64,000 nucleotides of DNA from Aquimarina amphilecti (GCF_900109375.1 NZ_FOAB01000001.1:558001-622000), one strand, 5' to 3'; numbered from the stretch's first letter, positions 36,280 to 45,744 are shown. The notes: generated by a model from the letters alone, not told the origin. Numbers and translations: made by a program.

Positions 36280-37602
36280 ATGGGAAACACACTACCTAAA
36301 GGACATAAGAAATTATTAAATGCCTGGGCTTTTTATGATTGGGCAAACTCTGTATATAACCTAACTATTTCATCTGCAGTATTTCCTATATTTTGGGGAG
36401 CATTAACGATTATTAGAGATGATCAAGGAGATATAGTTAGTGATACTGTTTCTTTTTTAGGATATGATTTTAATAATGACTCCTTAATTAGCTATGTAAC
36501 AGCTTTGGCGTTTTTGATAGTCTCGTTTATTAGTCCCTTTTTATCCGGAATAGCCGATTATGTTGGTAATAAGAAGAATTTTTTGAAATTCTTTTGCTAT
36601 TTAGGGGCATTATCCTGCATCGGTCTATATTGGTTTTCGTTAGATAATTTGTTTTTCAGTTTGTTATGCTATCTTTTAGCATTGATCGGTTTCTGGGGAA
36701 GTATTGTTTTTTACAATTCTTATTTGCCAGATATAGCTTTTCCTGAACAACAAGATGCTATAAGTGCTAAAGGGTATTCTTTAGGGTATATCGGTAGTGT
36801 AATACTTTTAATTATAAACCTAGTAATGATATTAAAATATGATTGGTTTGGTTTCGAGAATGAAGGATTACCAACTAGGTTGTCATTTTTGATGGTAGGT
36901 GTTTGGTGGATTGGATTTAGTCAATATACCTATTATTATTTGCCTAAAGGAAATAAAAAGAATACCTTATCTAAAGATGTTTTATTTAATGGTTTTAAAG
37001 AATTAAAACTAATCTGGAAAGAATTAAAGCATAATATTAGATTAAAAAGGTATTTATTTTCTTTTTTTGTTTACAGTATGGCTGTACAAACCATCATGCT
37101 TATTGCTACTTATTTTGGTATAGAAGAATTGGATTGGGGAACACAGAATGCTACAACAGGTCTTATTATTAGTATTCTTTTAATTCAATTGGTAGCGATA
37201 GCAGGCGCATTTCTTACATCGAAAGCATCTGCCAAATATGGTAATATAAAGACACTTATAGTTATTAATTTTATTTGGATTATAGTGTGTATTTATGCCT
37301 ATACAATTACAACACCAACACAGTTTTATATTGCTGCTGCTATTGTAGGTCTAATAATGGGAGGTATACAGGCACTATCTAGATCAACATACTCTAAGTT
37401 ATTACCTGAAAATGCTGTAGATACAGCTTCGTATTTTAGCTTTTATGATGTAGCAGAAAAAATAGGAATAGTTATTGGTATGTTTTCTTATGGTATTGTA
37501 GCTCAGTTAACAGGAAGTGTTAGGTTTTCGATATTGTTTTTCATTATATTTTTTATAGTGGGTGTTTTTCTACTTTTTCGAGTGCCAAAGGAACAAGAAT
37601 AA
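36280..37602 (+). CDS. MFS transporter, UMF1/Atg22 family
   Basis: Inner-membrane transporter with about 11-12 helices. The start NAWAFYDWANSVYNLTI and the long hydrophilic loop in the middle are the signature of the UMF1 group, relatives of yeast vacuolar Atg22. The group is implicated in amino-acid efflux. The length of 440 fits. The substrate cannot be deduced. Confidence 0.87.
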   Translation: MGNTLPKGHKKLLNAWAFYDWANSVYNLTISSAVFPIFWGALTIIRDDQGDIVSDTVSFLGYDFNNDSLISYVTALAFLIVSFISPFLSGIADYVGNKKNFLKFFCYLGALSCIGLYWFSLDNLFFSLLCYLLALIGFWGSIVFYNSYLPDIAFPEQQDAISAKGYSLGYIGSVILLIINLVMILKYDWFGFENEGLPTRLSFLMVGVWWIGFSQYTYYYLPKGNKKNTLSKDVLFNGFKELKLIWKELKHNIRLKRYLFSFFVYSMAVQTIMLIATYFGIEELDWGTQNATTGLIISILLIQLVAIAGAFLTSKASAKYGNIKTLIVINFIWIIVCIYAYTITTPTQFYIAAAIVGLIMGGIQALSRSTYSKLLPENAVDTASYFSFYDVAEKIGIVIGMFSYGIVAQLTGSVRFSILFFIIFFIVGVFLLFRVPKEQE

Positions 37603-37900
37603 GAATTGTGAACTTTAGCATAAGTACATTAAGTGTTGTTAAATTTTGTTAACAATAGGCAGTTAATATATGATAATATTCTTTGTTTCGTTTTATTAGT
37701 TGTGTAGATTAAAAACAAACTTTTAAAACCAATAACCTTATGACTAATAAAACAGACTTCATCACTTTAAACCAGAATCTTTGCATTTGATCTAAATTAT
37801 TAAATACTCTTATGATTTTTTAAATCAAAGTGCATTTATATTATGATATTTGAATAGAAATTGGCAACCAAATTTTACATTTAAACATAAATTAATACTC

Positions 37901-38380
37901 ATGAAAAAACTGATATTATTACTTACAGTTATTTTACTAGCCTCTTGTTCTGCTAGCCAGAAAACGATTATAGCTGCAAAGAAAACTTTAAAAGGAGAAT
38001 GGTCTTTGGATAAAATATCCTATGATCGTTCTGGTGTTTTTGAAGTAACATTATATAATGATGCCTCGGCAGAGTGCCTAACTGGAGGTATTTGGAAATT
38101 TATCCCAAATAATAATACAGGTAAGTATACTGTAAACGAAAGTCAGTGTACCTCTACAGGAGCTCGTAATTTTAGATTTACCATTCCTGAGCCTACGGAA
38201 AATGGAGATTATAGTTTTCTTTTTAAACCAATTGATGAAAAGAAAAAAAGTACAAATAATAATAAAGGGTATCGCATGACACTTAAGCATTTGGATGATA
38301 CTACCATGACTTGGACACAAACAGTAAGTCTGGAAGGAAAGCCATTTGTGATCACAATGAATTTTAATAAATTACAATAA
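37901..38380 (+). CDS. Lipocalin-like lipoprotein, copy 1
   Basis: A 159-residue lipoprotein (lipobox Cys17 in ...LLASCSAS) with a beta-rich mature domain. The pattern KGEWSLDKISYDRSG, GGIWKFIPNNNTGKY and GYRMTLKHLDDTTMTW is that of small lipocalin-like proteins of Bacteroidota. The start is the ATG at 37901; an upstream codon at 37850 would add a non-signal extension. The same pair (lipocalin then glycine-zipper OmpA) is repeated immediately downstream at 39269-40483. Confidence 0.75.
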   Translation: MKKLILLLTVILLASCSASQKTIIAAKKTLKGEWSLDKISYDRSGVFEVTLYNDASAECLTGGIWKFIPNNNTGKYTVNESQCTSTGARNFRFTIPEPTENGDYSFLFKPIDEKKKSTNNNKGYRMTLKHLDDTTMTWTQTVSLEGKPFVITMNFNKLQ

Positions 38381-38396
38381 ATCAAATCTTTAGATA

Positions 38397-39089
38397 ATGA
38401 TACGATCAAATTTTAATAAAATAGCAATAGCATTAACTACTTTAATTGTCTTAAATAGTTGTGATGCTGTTCAAAATGCAAACAACACACAAAAAGGCGC
38501 TGTCATTGGAACAACTACGGGTGCTGTTCTTGGTGGTGTGATAGGGAATAATGTAGGAAATAAAGAGAATTCTGTACTAGGAGCTATTATTGGAGGTGTT
38601 GTAGGTGGTGTTGCCGGTGGTGTAATTGGTAAACAGATGGATAAACAAGCCCAAAAAATAGAAGAAGAAATTCCTGGAGCAGAAGTAACTAGAGTAGGAG
38701 AAGGAATCGATATTATATTTGATGAAAATAGTGGTGTGTATTTTGACACTAATAAGTATAATATCAACTCAAAATCTAAGGAAAATTTAAATAAGCTTAT
38801 TGGAATTTTTAAGGAGTATCCAGATACTAATATTATAGTAGATGGACACACTGATAGTTCAGGTGACGATGCATATAATATGGAATTGTCTAAAAAGCGA
38901 GCAAATGCGGTTACTAGTTATTTGGTATCTCAGGGAATTAGTACATCGAGATTGACCACATATTATCACGGAGAAACGTTACCTAAATATGATAATGCTA
39001 CTGCAGAAGGAAGAGCAAAAAATAGAAGAGTAGAATTTGGTGTTTTGGCAAATGATAAGATGATTGAAGACGCCAAGAAAATAGATTAA
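38397..39089 (+). CDS. Glycine-zipper OmpA family lipoprotein, copy 1
   Basis: A 230-residue lipoprotein (Cys22, VLNSCDAVQ). Residues about 33-85 form a Gly-rich zipper (repeats of GAVxGGVIGN type), followed by a C-terminal OmpA domain with VDGHTDSSGDDAYNMELSKK, the peptidoglycan-binding Asp and Arg site, and NRRVEFGV. Such proteins tether the outer membrane to the cell wall. It is 16 bp after the lipocalin gene, and a terminator follows. Confidence 0.88.
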   Translation: MIRSNFNKIAIALTTLIVLNSCDAVQNANNTQKGAVIGTTTGAVLGGVIGNNVGNKENSVLGAIIGGVVGGVAGGVIGKQMDKQAQKIEEEIPGAEVTRVGEGIDIIFDENSGVYFDTNKYNINSKSKENLNKLIGIFKEYPDTNIIVDGHTDSSGDDAYNMELSKKRANAVTSYLVSQGISTSRLTTYYHGETLPKYDNATAEGRAKNRRVEFGVLANDKMIEDAKKID

Positions 39090-39110
39090 TCTTAACTTAA
39101 TAATCTTTTT

Positions 39111-39149
39111 AATCTCCAAAGAATATATTTTTCTTTGGAGATTTTTTTT
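39111..39149 (+). terminator. Strong terminator between the two lipocalin-OmpA pairs
   Basis: Perfect 13-bp stem (39111-39123 with 39131-39143), 7-nt loop, then a run of T's. It separates copy 1 and copy 2 into independent transcription units. Confidence 0.93.
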
Positions 39150-39268
39150 GCAATAATGTTTTTACCCTGAAAACAGTGATGCTATTTTCACTATTTAGGA
39201 TGTAGTATGAAGACAGTAATAAGAAGATATTTGTTGTGTAAAACAAATTAACCTTTTTAATCTAAGTT

Positions 39269-39751
39269 TTGAGAATAATTTCTTTTCTATTTATCGGTAT
39301 TCTTTTATCAAGTTGTGGTGCATCAGATGCTTTTACTAGAGCGGCCAAAGTTTCAATTAATGGAGTTTGGATTTTAAAACGAGCAAATTTTGATACTACT
39401 AGTACTACTAAATATAACGTAACTGTATTAGGAGATGTTCCTTTAAAGTGTATTGAAAGTACAAATTGGGAATTTATTTCTAATAATAATACTGGTAGTT
39501 ATGCACTATCAGGCACTTCTTGCCCAAATACAGGTAATTATAATTTTATATGGTCTATTCCTAAGGGAATTCAGGGTGATAATCATAGTATTCTATTAAA
39601 ACCTGTGAATGAAAAAATGAAAAGTGAAATAAATAATAAAGGGTATCGTATGCATTTGTATGAATTGAATGAGGATAAAATGATCTGGAGTTATGATATG
39701 ATCGCTGATGGAGAAAAGCTTACGATCAAGTTATACTTTGATAAACAATAA
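39269..39751 (+). CDS. Lipocalin-like lipoprotein, copy 2
   Basis: A 160-residue paralogue of the protein at 37901. The start is a TTG at 39269 and the lipobox is LLSSCGAS (Cys16). It keeps the NNNTGSYALSG, FIWSIPKG and NNKGYRMHLYEL segments. Divergence from copy 1 is moderate, so the duplication is not recent. The next gene starts only 39 bp after its stop. Confidence 0.72.
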   Translation: MRIISFLFIGILLSSCGASDAFTRAAKVSINGVWILKRANFDTTSTTKYNVTVLGDVPLKCIESTNWEFISNNNTGSYALSGTSCPNTGNYNFIWSIPKGIQGDNHSILLKPVNEKMKSEINNKGYRMHLYELNEDKMIWSYDMIADGEKLTIKLYFDKQ

Positions 39752-39790
39752 CTAGTGAAATTTATAACCAACAAATATAATTTTATACAC

Positions 39791-40483
39791 ATGAAATCAC
39801 ACAAAATCAAAAACTCAAAGAAACTAATATATGTAGGAGTATTGTTAATTACTCTCATGAGCTGTAAATCCATGAAAAATTCCGAATTAGGTGGTTTTAT
39901 AGGAGCTACCGGAGGTGCAATTATAGGAGGAGTTATTGGTAACAATACTGGGGGAGATACTGAGCTTGGTGCTGTTATCGGCGGAATAGTAGGAGCTACT
40001 GTAGGAAGTGTTATTGGTAATCAGATGGATCAACAAGCGAAAAAAATCGAAGAAGAACTACCAACAGTAGTGGTAGAAAGAGTAGAGGAAGATATTAATA
40101 TAGTTTTTGATGAAGAGAGCGGAGTTTATTTTAAAACTAATAAACACGAATTAAATGAAAGTTCTAAAGAAACGATAAATAAACTAGCAGAAGTGCTGAA
40201 AGAATATCCAAATTCCGATATTCTTATAGAAGGGCATACCGATAATGTTGGTAAAGAAGAATCCAATTTTGTTTTATCAAAATATCGAGCACAATCGGTT
40301 AAGAATTATCTAGTAGAATTAGGAGTAGAGGAACAGAGATTTACTGTTGCTTATTATGGAGAATCACAACCTAAGTATACAAATGATACTTCAGATGGTA
40401 AATCAAAAAATAGGAGAGTAGAGGTTACAATATCACCTAATGAAGCTCTAAGAAAACAAGCAGTTGCTCAAATAAAAGAGTAA
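39791..40483 (+). CDS. Glycine-zipper OmpA family lipoprotein, copy 2
   Basis: A 230-residue paralogue of the OmpA protein at 38397: lipobox Cys25 (...LMSCKSMKN), Gly-zipper about 33-85, OmpA domain with IEGHTDNVGKEESNFVLSK and NRRVEVTI. The ATG at 39791 is preferred to a GTG at 39755 because it gives a signal peptide starting MKSHKIKN. It probably acts with the lipocalin-like partner upstream. A terminator follows. Confidence 0.87.
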   Translation: MKSHKIKNSKKLIYVGVLLITLMSCKSMKNSELGGFIGATGGAIIGGVIGNNTGGDTELGAVIGGIVGATVGSVIGNQMDQQAKKIEEELPTVVVERVEEDINIVFDEESGVYFKTNKHELNESSKETINKLAEVLKEYPNSDILIEGHTDNVGKEESNFVLSKYRAQSVKNYLVELGVEEQRFTVAYYGESQPKYTNDTSDGKSKNRRVEVTISPNEALRKQAVAQIKE

Positions 40484-40504
40484 AATTCTGTAATTGAGAA
40501 TTAT

Positions 40505-40534
40505 AAATCCCGACTTATTAGTTGGGATTTTTTT
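40505..40534 (+). terminator. Terminator before the polyketide cluster
   Basis: AAATCCC (40505-40511) pairs with GGGATTT (40524-40530) with partial pairing inside, then T's. It isolates the PKS cluster from the lipoprotein genes. Confidence 0.75.
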
Positions 40535-40550
40535 ATGCTCAAAATTTATG

Positions 40551-40558
40551 TATCTTCA
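40551..40558 (+). promoter_or_regulatory. Possible -7 box of the type III PKS cluster
   Basis: TATCTTCA resembles TAnnTTTG imperfectly and lies 5 bp before the first ATG, which would make the message nearly leaderless. It is the only candidate between the terminator and the cluster. Confidence 0.35.
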
Positions 40559-40562
40559 ATAA

Positions 40563-41690
40563 ATGAATAGTCATAAACACATAGTTATTATTGGTGGTGG
40601 TTTGGCTGGTTTAACCAGTGCTATACATTTGGCTAAATATCAAATACCTGTGTTAATTATAGAAAAAGATAGGTACCCAAAACATAAGGTTTGTGGGGAG
40701 TATATTTCTAATGAAATCTTACCATATTTAGATTTTTTAGGAATAAAAATTGATGATTTAGGTGTTACGAAAATTTCTGAGCTAAATATTAGTACAACAG
40801 AAGGTAAAGTAATCAAGAGTAAACTTCCTTTAGGAGGGTTTGGAATTAGTAGATATACATTAGATAATTATTTATGGAATTTAGCCAAAGGATTAGGAGT
40901 GCAAATGCTAAATGATCAAGTTTTAGATGTTGATCACCAAAATAGTATGTTTTATATTAAAACGGCTAAGCAAGGCGTATTTACTAGTGATTATGCTATA
41001 GGAGCCTATGGTAAACGATCCATATTAGATAAAAATTTGAAACGAAGTTTTAGTAATAAGAAATCTCCTTGGTTAGCAGTAAAAGCTCATTATAAAGCTG
41101 ATTTTGATCCTAATACTGTTGCGTTACATAATTTTGATGGAGGTTATTGTGGTTTATCTATGGTCGAAAATAACATTGTTAATGCTTGCTATCTTGTGAA
41201 TTATGATAGTTTCAAAAAATATAAGGATATAGCGCATTTTGAGCTTAATGTCATTAAGAAGAATCCATATTTAAAAGACTTTTTTGAAAAATCCGAACCA
41301 ATATTTGAAAAACCGATTACTATAAGTCAGATTAATTTTGATAGAAAGAAGCCTGTTGAAAATCATATCTTTATGTTGGGAGATGCTGCGGGATTAATTC
41401 ATCCTCTTTGTGGTAATGGTATGGCTATGGCTGTTCAGAGTTCTAAAATTTTATGCGAGTTACTTATCAATAATTATAGTTCTAAAATTTATACTACCGA
41501 ACAGATAGAAAAGCTTTATACAAAAAAATGGAATTCTACATTTTCTAAAAGGTTATATGCAGGAAGAGTGCTTCAAAAAGTTTTATTAAATAGTAATATC
41601 CAGCGAATAGTACAGAAAATGGCAAATTTAATCCCCGTTATTGTTCCGCAGATTATAAAACAAACACACGGAAAACCATTAGTATGTTAG
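40563..41690 (+). CDS. FAD-dependent oxidoreductase (geranylgeranyl reductase/halogenase-like fold)
   Basis: First gene of the type III PKS cluster. The 375-residue flavoprotein has a dinucleotide fold GGGLAG at 11-16, the KHKVCGEYISNE motif near 41-52 that is typical of geranylgeranyl-reductase-like enzymes, and the FAD-binding GDAAGLIHPLCGNGM near 273-287. The fold is shared by reductases, hydroxylases and halogenases; the absence of a WxWxIP motif argues against a classical flavin halogenase. It probably reduces or hydroxylates the polyketide or its acyl chain. It overlaps the methyltransferase gene by 7 bp. Confidence 0.85.
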   Translation: MNSHKHIVIIGGGLAGLTSAIHLAKYQIPVLIIEKDRYPKHKVCGEYISNEILPYLDFLGIKIDDLGVTKISELNISTTEGKVIKSKLPLGGFGISRYTLDNYLWNLAKGLGVQMLNDQVLDVDHQNSMFYIKTAKQGVFTSDYAIGAYGKRSILDKNLKRSFSNKKSPWLAVKAHYKADFDPNTVALHNFDGGYCGLSMVENNIVNACYLVNYDSFKKYKDIAHFELNVIKKNPYLKDFFEKSEPIFEKPITISQINFDRKKPVENHIFMLGDAAGLIHPLCGNGMAMAVQSSKILCELLINNYSSKIYTTEQIEKLYTKKWNSTFSKRLYAGRVLQKVLLNSNIQRIVQKMANLIPVIVPQIIKQTHGKPLVC

Positions 41691-42394
41691 TGAATCTTAT
41701 AAAAAGAAGTAACGAGGCCGAGCTAATGGATGATCCTAATGTTGATGAAAAAGATCTTGCAATAGCATTATATGATATCTCTAGAGTGAATAGATTATTG
41801 GGAGGTAATAGTATCACGATTAACTCAGTACTAGAAAAGATAAAAGCTAATGAGAACAAGCGTGAATGGATTATAGCTGATCTAGGATGTGGTGATGGAG
41901 AAATGCTAAGGCAGTTAGCGGATGTGCTTAGAAAAAAAGGTGTTAAAGCAAAATTGATAGGGATTGATAATAATAAAAAATGTTTGTCACAGGCTAATAA
42001 TTTAAGTAAATCATATACCGAGATTATTTATAAAAACATAGATATCTTAACATTAACAAAAGAAGATTTTTCTTGTGATATTATTCTTTGCACATTGACC
42101 TTACACCATTTTAAAGATGATGAAATAAAGGAAGTGCTTCAGAAAAGTTTAGAATTAGTTTCGAGTGCTTTAATTATTAATGATATACACAGGAATACTT
42201 GGTCTTATTATTTATTCAAAGTATTTAGTTATTTCTTTATTAAAGGGCGTATTGCTAAAAATGATGGATTAGTGTCTATTAAGAGAGGTTTTAAACGAAA
42301 AGAATTAGTAAGTTTTGCAGAGGATTTAGGACTTAAAAAGTATCAATTACATTGGAAATGGGCATTCAGATACCGCTGGATAATCAATAATTAA
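41684..42394 (+). CDS. Class I SAM-dependent methyltransferase
   Basis: Tailoring enzyme of the type III PKS cluster, 236 residues. The SAM-binding glycine-rich loop is IADLGCGDGEM at about 65-75, followed by IGIDNNKKCL and a TLHHF motif near 137. An N-terminal helical cap of about 50 residues precedes the fold. It likely methylates a phenolic oxygen or ring carbon of the polyketide. It is coupled to the oxidoreductase by overlap and lies 15 bp before the PKS gene. Confidence 0.85.
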   Translation: MLVNLIKRSNEAELMDDPNVDEKDLAIALYDISRVNRLLGGNSITINSVLEKIKANENKREWIIADLGCGDGEMLRQLADVLRKKGVKAKLIGIDNNKKCLSQANNLSKSYTEIIYKNIDILTLTKEDFSCDIILCTLTLHHFKDDEIKEVLQKSLELVSSALIINDIHRNTWSYYLFKVFSYFFIKGRIAKNDGLVSIKRGFKRKELVSFAEDLGLKKYQLHWKWAFRYRWIINN

Positions 42395-42409
42395 AAAAGG
42401 GAAAAGAAT

Positions 42410-43462
42410 TTGAGCGTAAAAATAACAACAGTTGCTAAACAGTTGCCAAAATATGTAAGAGATACAAAAGAGATACTTCCTTTTGTATCACAATGGCTTA
42501 CAGGTCAAGAAGATCGTTTTAAAAGAAAGGTTCTTAAAATTTTTGAGAATGCTGCTGTAGATAGACGTTATGGAATTATGAGTATAGAAGAAGTTTTTAC
42601 GGCAACTTCTTTTGAAGAAAAAAATGATATTTATATAAGAGAAGTAAAAGATTTGGGAGAATCCGTCCTCAAGAAAGCTTTGGATAAGTCTGATTGGGAT
42701 CCAAAATCATTAGATTATATAATTACGGTTAGTTGCACAGGCATAATGATTCCGTCATTGGATGCATATTTAATCAATTCTTTAGGCCTTAGGCAGGATA
42801 TAGTTAGACTTCCTGTTACCGAAATGGGTTGCGCCGCAGGAGTTTCTGGTATTATATATGCCAGAAATTTTTTAGAAGCTAATCCAAATAAAAGAGCAGC
42901 TGTGATAACTGTAGAAGCACCTACAGCCACTTTTCAACATGATGATTATAGTTTGGTGAATATAGTAAGTTCTGCTATTTTTGGGGATGGAGCGGCGTGT
43001 GCGTTGCTTTCTTCTGAGGAACAGTCTGATGGTCCAAAAATTTTGGCTGATGAAATGTATCATTTTTATGATGCGACCATGATGATGGGATTTAAGCTGA
43101 CTAATGGAGGATTACAAATGATATTGGATAAAGAGGTTCCTGAGAAAATAGCCAAGTATTTCCCAGATATTATACATCCTTTTCTATTAAAACATGGGAA
43201 GTCTATTGAAGAGATAGATCATCTAATTTTTCATCCTGGAGGTAAAAAAATTGTACAGACGGTAGAAAATCTTTTTGGTGACCTCGGTAAGAATATTGAC
43301 GAAACAAAAACTGTATTACGGGAATATGGTAATATGAGTAGTGCTACAGTACTGTATGTTTTAGAGCGTTTTATGGATCAAAAACCTAATAAAGGAGAAA
43401 CAGGATTGATGTTAAGTTTTGGTCCTGGATTTTCTGCACAAAGAATACTATTAGAGTGGTAA
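42410..43462 (+). CDS. Type III polyketide synthase (chalcone/stilbene synthase-like)
   Basis: Homodimeric ketosynthase that extends a CoA- or ACP-borne starter with malonyl-CoA and cyclises it. The 350-residue protein has the catalytic triad Cys141 (EMGCAAGVSG), His275 (IFHPGGKK) and Asn308 (YGNMSSAT), and the family's C-terminal LSFGPGFSAQR. The start is a TTG at 42410. Relatives make phloroglucinol, alkylpyrones or alkylresorcinols. The adjoining dehydratase, ketosynthase and ACP suggest a fatty-acyl-type starter, which favours an alkylpyrone or alkylresorcinol-like scaffold, but this is inference. Confidence 0.93.
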   Translation: MSVKITTVAKQLPKYVRDTKEILPFVSQWLTGQEDRFKRKVLKIFENAAVDRRYGIMSIEEVFTATSFEEKNDIYIREVKDLGESVLKKALDKSDWDPKSLDYIITVSCTGIMIPSLDAYLINSLGLRQDIVRLPVTEMGCAAGVSGIIYARNFLEANPNKRAAVITVEAPTATFQHDDYSLVNIVSSAIFGDGAACALLSSEEQSDGPKILADEMYHFYDATMMMGFKLTNGGLQMILDKEVPEKIAKYFPDIIHPFLLKHGKSIEEIDHLIFHPGGKKIVQTVENLFGDLGKNIDETKTVLREYGNMSSATVLYVLERFMDQKPNKGETGLMLSFGPGFSAQRILLEW

Positions 43463-43500
43463 ATGTATATATTGAAATAGCAAATCTAAATTAGAATAAA

Positions 43501-43977
43501 ATGAAAAACGTATTAGTTTATGTCTTTTTTATAGTAATATCAACATCTTCTTGTAAAGCCAATGATACTAACACTACCAATACTGATTTAGAAATTTCTA
43601 ATGCAGAAGTTACTAGTGTTTCTGTTGCTGGAGAACAAAACAGTTATACATTTAGTGTGCAAATAAAAAGCCCAGATTTAGGGTGTAATCAATATGCGGA
43701 TTGGTGGGAGATTGTGTCAGAAGATGGCACATTATTATATAGAAGAATTTTAGCACATAGCCATGTAAATGAACAACCATTTACAAGATCAGGAGGTCTA
43801 GTTAACATCACCAAAGATCAAATAGTATATGTCAGGGCGCATATGAATACTGTTGGGTATGGTGAATTAGTTTTTAAAGGAAATGTTTCTGATGGATTTA
43901 GTCAAGAAATACTTGAAACAACGTTTGCAAATCAATTAGAATCTGAAGAGCCTTTGCCTAGTGATTGTGCTTTTTAA
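43501..43977 (+). CDS. Hypothetical lipoprotein within the PKS cluster
   Basis: A 158-residue lipoprotein (Cys18 in ...STSSCKAN) with a beta-sandwich-like mature part (NAEVTSVSVAGEQNSYTF, DWWEIVSEDGTLLYRR, VRAHMNTVGYGELV). No family is recognised. It lies between the PKS and dehydratase genes with short gaps on both sides. It could carry or display the lipophilic product at the outer membrane, or be an unrelated passenger; its conserved position would need comparison. Confidence 0.7.
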   Translation: MKNVLVYVFFIVISTSSCKANDTNTTNTDLEISNAEVTSVSVAGEQNSYTFSVQIKSPDLGCNQYADWWEIVSEDGTLLYRRILAHSHVNEQPFTRSGGLVNITKDQIVYVRAHMNTVGYGELVFKGNVSDGFSQEILETTFANQLESEEPLPSDCAF

Positions 43978-43991
43978 AAACCAATATAATT

Positions 43992-44423
43992 TTGACAGAA
44001 GAACAGATCATTAAAAACTTACCTTATCAAGATCCATTTTTATTTGTTGATCAAATTTTAGAAGTAGATGAAAATCATATCAAAGGTACCTATACGTTAA
44101 AACATGATGAATATTTTTATAAAGGACATTTTAAAGAAAAACCTATAACCCCTGGAGTTATTCTTACAGAAATTATGGCGCAGATTGGGTTGGTATGCTT
44201 AGGAATATTTATTCTAGATGAACAAATTAATGAGAATCCAATTAAGGTAGCGATGAGTAGTACAGCTATTGATTTTTATAAACCAGTATTACCAGGAGAT
44301 AAAGTAATAGTAAAATCAAAAAAGGAATATTTTAGATTTAATAAATTGAAATGTAAAGTTGAAATGTTTAATGGCGAAGGTAATTTAGTAGCAAAAGGAT
44401 TGATCGCAGGTATGACAGGTTAA
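43992..44423 (+). CDS. FabZ-like 3-hydroxyacyl-ACP dehydratase
   Basis: Hot-dog-fold dehydratase of 143 residues. The active site is His46 (YKGHFKEKP) and Glu60 (PITPGVILTEIMAQ), as in FabZ. The start is a TTG at 43992 (MTEEQII); an upstream in-frame codon at 43965 would overlap the lipoprotein gene and add an unlikely extension. It is about the length of FabZ (140-150). In this cluster it should dehydrate the 3-hydroxyacyl chain made by the neighbouring ketosynthase. Confidence 0.87.
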   Translation: MTEEQIIKNLPYQDPFLFVDQILEVDENHIKGTYTLKHDEYFYKGHFKEKPITPGVILTEIMAQIGLVCLGIFILDEQINENPIKVAMSSTAIDFYKPVLPGDKVIVKSKKEYFRFNKLKCKVEMFNGEGNLVAKGLIAGMTG

Positions 44424-44453
44424 AATTTACTATTAGTAATTCTTTAAAATTTT

Positions 44454-45731
44454 ATGAATAATAGAAGAGTAGTAGTTACAGGTTTAGGCGTGGTTTCTCC
44501 AAATGGAACGAACGTTTCTTTATTTAAAGAAGCTCTTCGGAAAGGAGTATCTGGAATTAGATATATTGACGAATTAAAATCACTTAATTTTTCTTGTCAA
44601 ATAGCTGGTAAACCAGAATATAAAAAAGAATACTTAAACAATTACTTTAACAGTATTCAGTTGAAAGGTTTAAATGCTTCTGGATTAGAATATGGTGTAA
44701 TAGCAGGATTAGATGCTTGGAGAAATGCAGGTTTAGAATTAATTGATAAAAAGGATAATCCATTATGGGATGCAGGAGTTATTTTTGGTACAGGGATACT
44801 CGGAGTTGATAAGTTCAGAGAAGCTATTTATAAAGTTGATGATGGTAATGTTAGAAGATTAGGTAGTACATCTGTAATACAGACAATGGCAAGCGGTATT
44901 AGTGCATATTTAGGAGGCATTATAGGATGTGGTAACATAACAACAACGAATTCTTCTGCATGTAGTACAGGCACAGAGGCTATTTTAATGGCATATGATC
45001 GTATTACTCAAGGAAAAGCAGAAATTATATTAACAGGCAGCACTAGTGATAGTGGGCCTTATATTTGGGGTGGTTTTGATGCGATGCGAATCCTTCCTCA
45101 TAAATACAATGATAACCCTACAGTAGCTTCAAGACCTATGAGTGCTACAGCAAGTGGTTTTGTACCAGGAAGTGGAGCAGGAGCGTTAGTAATAGAAAGC
45201 TTAGAAAATGCTCAAAAGCGTGGAGCTACGATTTATGCAGAAATATTAGGCGGCCACGTAAATAGTGGCGGCCAAAGAAATGGAGGAAGCATGACAGCTC
45301 CCAATAGTGCAGCTGTAAAACAATGTATCAAACAAGCTGTCATTAACTCAGGTATCAATAACAATGATATTGATACGATTAATGGACATTTAACAGCAAC
45401 TACAAAAGATGTTGTAGAGATAGAGAATTGGTGCAGTGCTTTAGCAAGGAATGGAAAAGAGTTTCCATATATAAATTCATTGAAAGGTTTAGTAGGACAT
45501 TGTTTAGCTGCGTCTGGTAGTATAGAAAGTGTAGCTACTGTACTTCAGTTGAAAGAAGGTTTTATTTTTGGAAATAAAAATTGTGAAGATTTACATCCGG
45601 AAATAGAAGCTATGATTGATAAAGAACGGGTTCCTACTAAAACAATATTAAAACCTATTAATATTGCTGTAAAAGCTAGTTTTGGGTTTGGAGATGTAAA
45701 TGCTTGTATTATCTTTAAAAAATATTCATAA
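44454..45731 (+). CDS. Beta-ketoacyl-ACP synthase, KAS II-like (FabF family)
   Basis: Thiolase-fold condensing enzyme of 425 residues. Active residues are Cys170 (NSSACSTGTE), His312 (INGHLTATTKD) and His349 (LVGHCLAASGS). The motif around His312 is NGHLTAT in place of the usual HGTxT, a small departure. It extends the acyl chain on the ACP encoded next. It follows the dehydratase by 30 bp. No ketoreductase is in the cluster, so that step would use a housekeeping FabG. Confidence 0.9.
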   Translation: MNNRRVVVTGLGVVSPNGTNVSLFKEALRKGVSGIRYIDELKSLNFSCQIAGKPEYKKEYLNNYFNSIQLKGLNASGLEYGVIAGLDAWRNAGLELIDKKDNPLWDAGVIFGTGILGVDKFREAIYKVDDGNVRRLGSTSVIQTMASGISAYLGGIIGCGNITTTNSSACSTGTEAILMAYDRITQGKAEIILTGSTSDSGPYIWGGFDAMRILPHKYNDNPTVASRPMSATASGFVPGSGAGALVIESLENAQKRGATIYAEILGGHVNSGGQRNGGSMTAPNSAAVKQCIKQAVINSGINNNDIDTINGHLTATTKDVVEIENWCSALARNGKEFPYINSLKGLVGHCLAASGSIESVATVLQLKEGFIFGNKNCEDLHPEIEAMIDKERVPTKTILKPINIAVKASFGFGDVNACIIFKKYS

Positions 45732-45744
45732 TCAAAAAAAGTTC

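Noticed and set aside
38471-38851. 126-codon antisense frame over the Gly-zipper OmpA gene
   Set aside because: Pro/Thr-rich translation is the mirror of the Gly/Val-rich repeat; no start context or domain.
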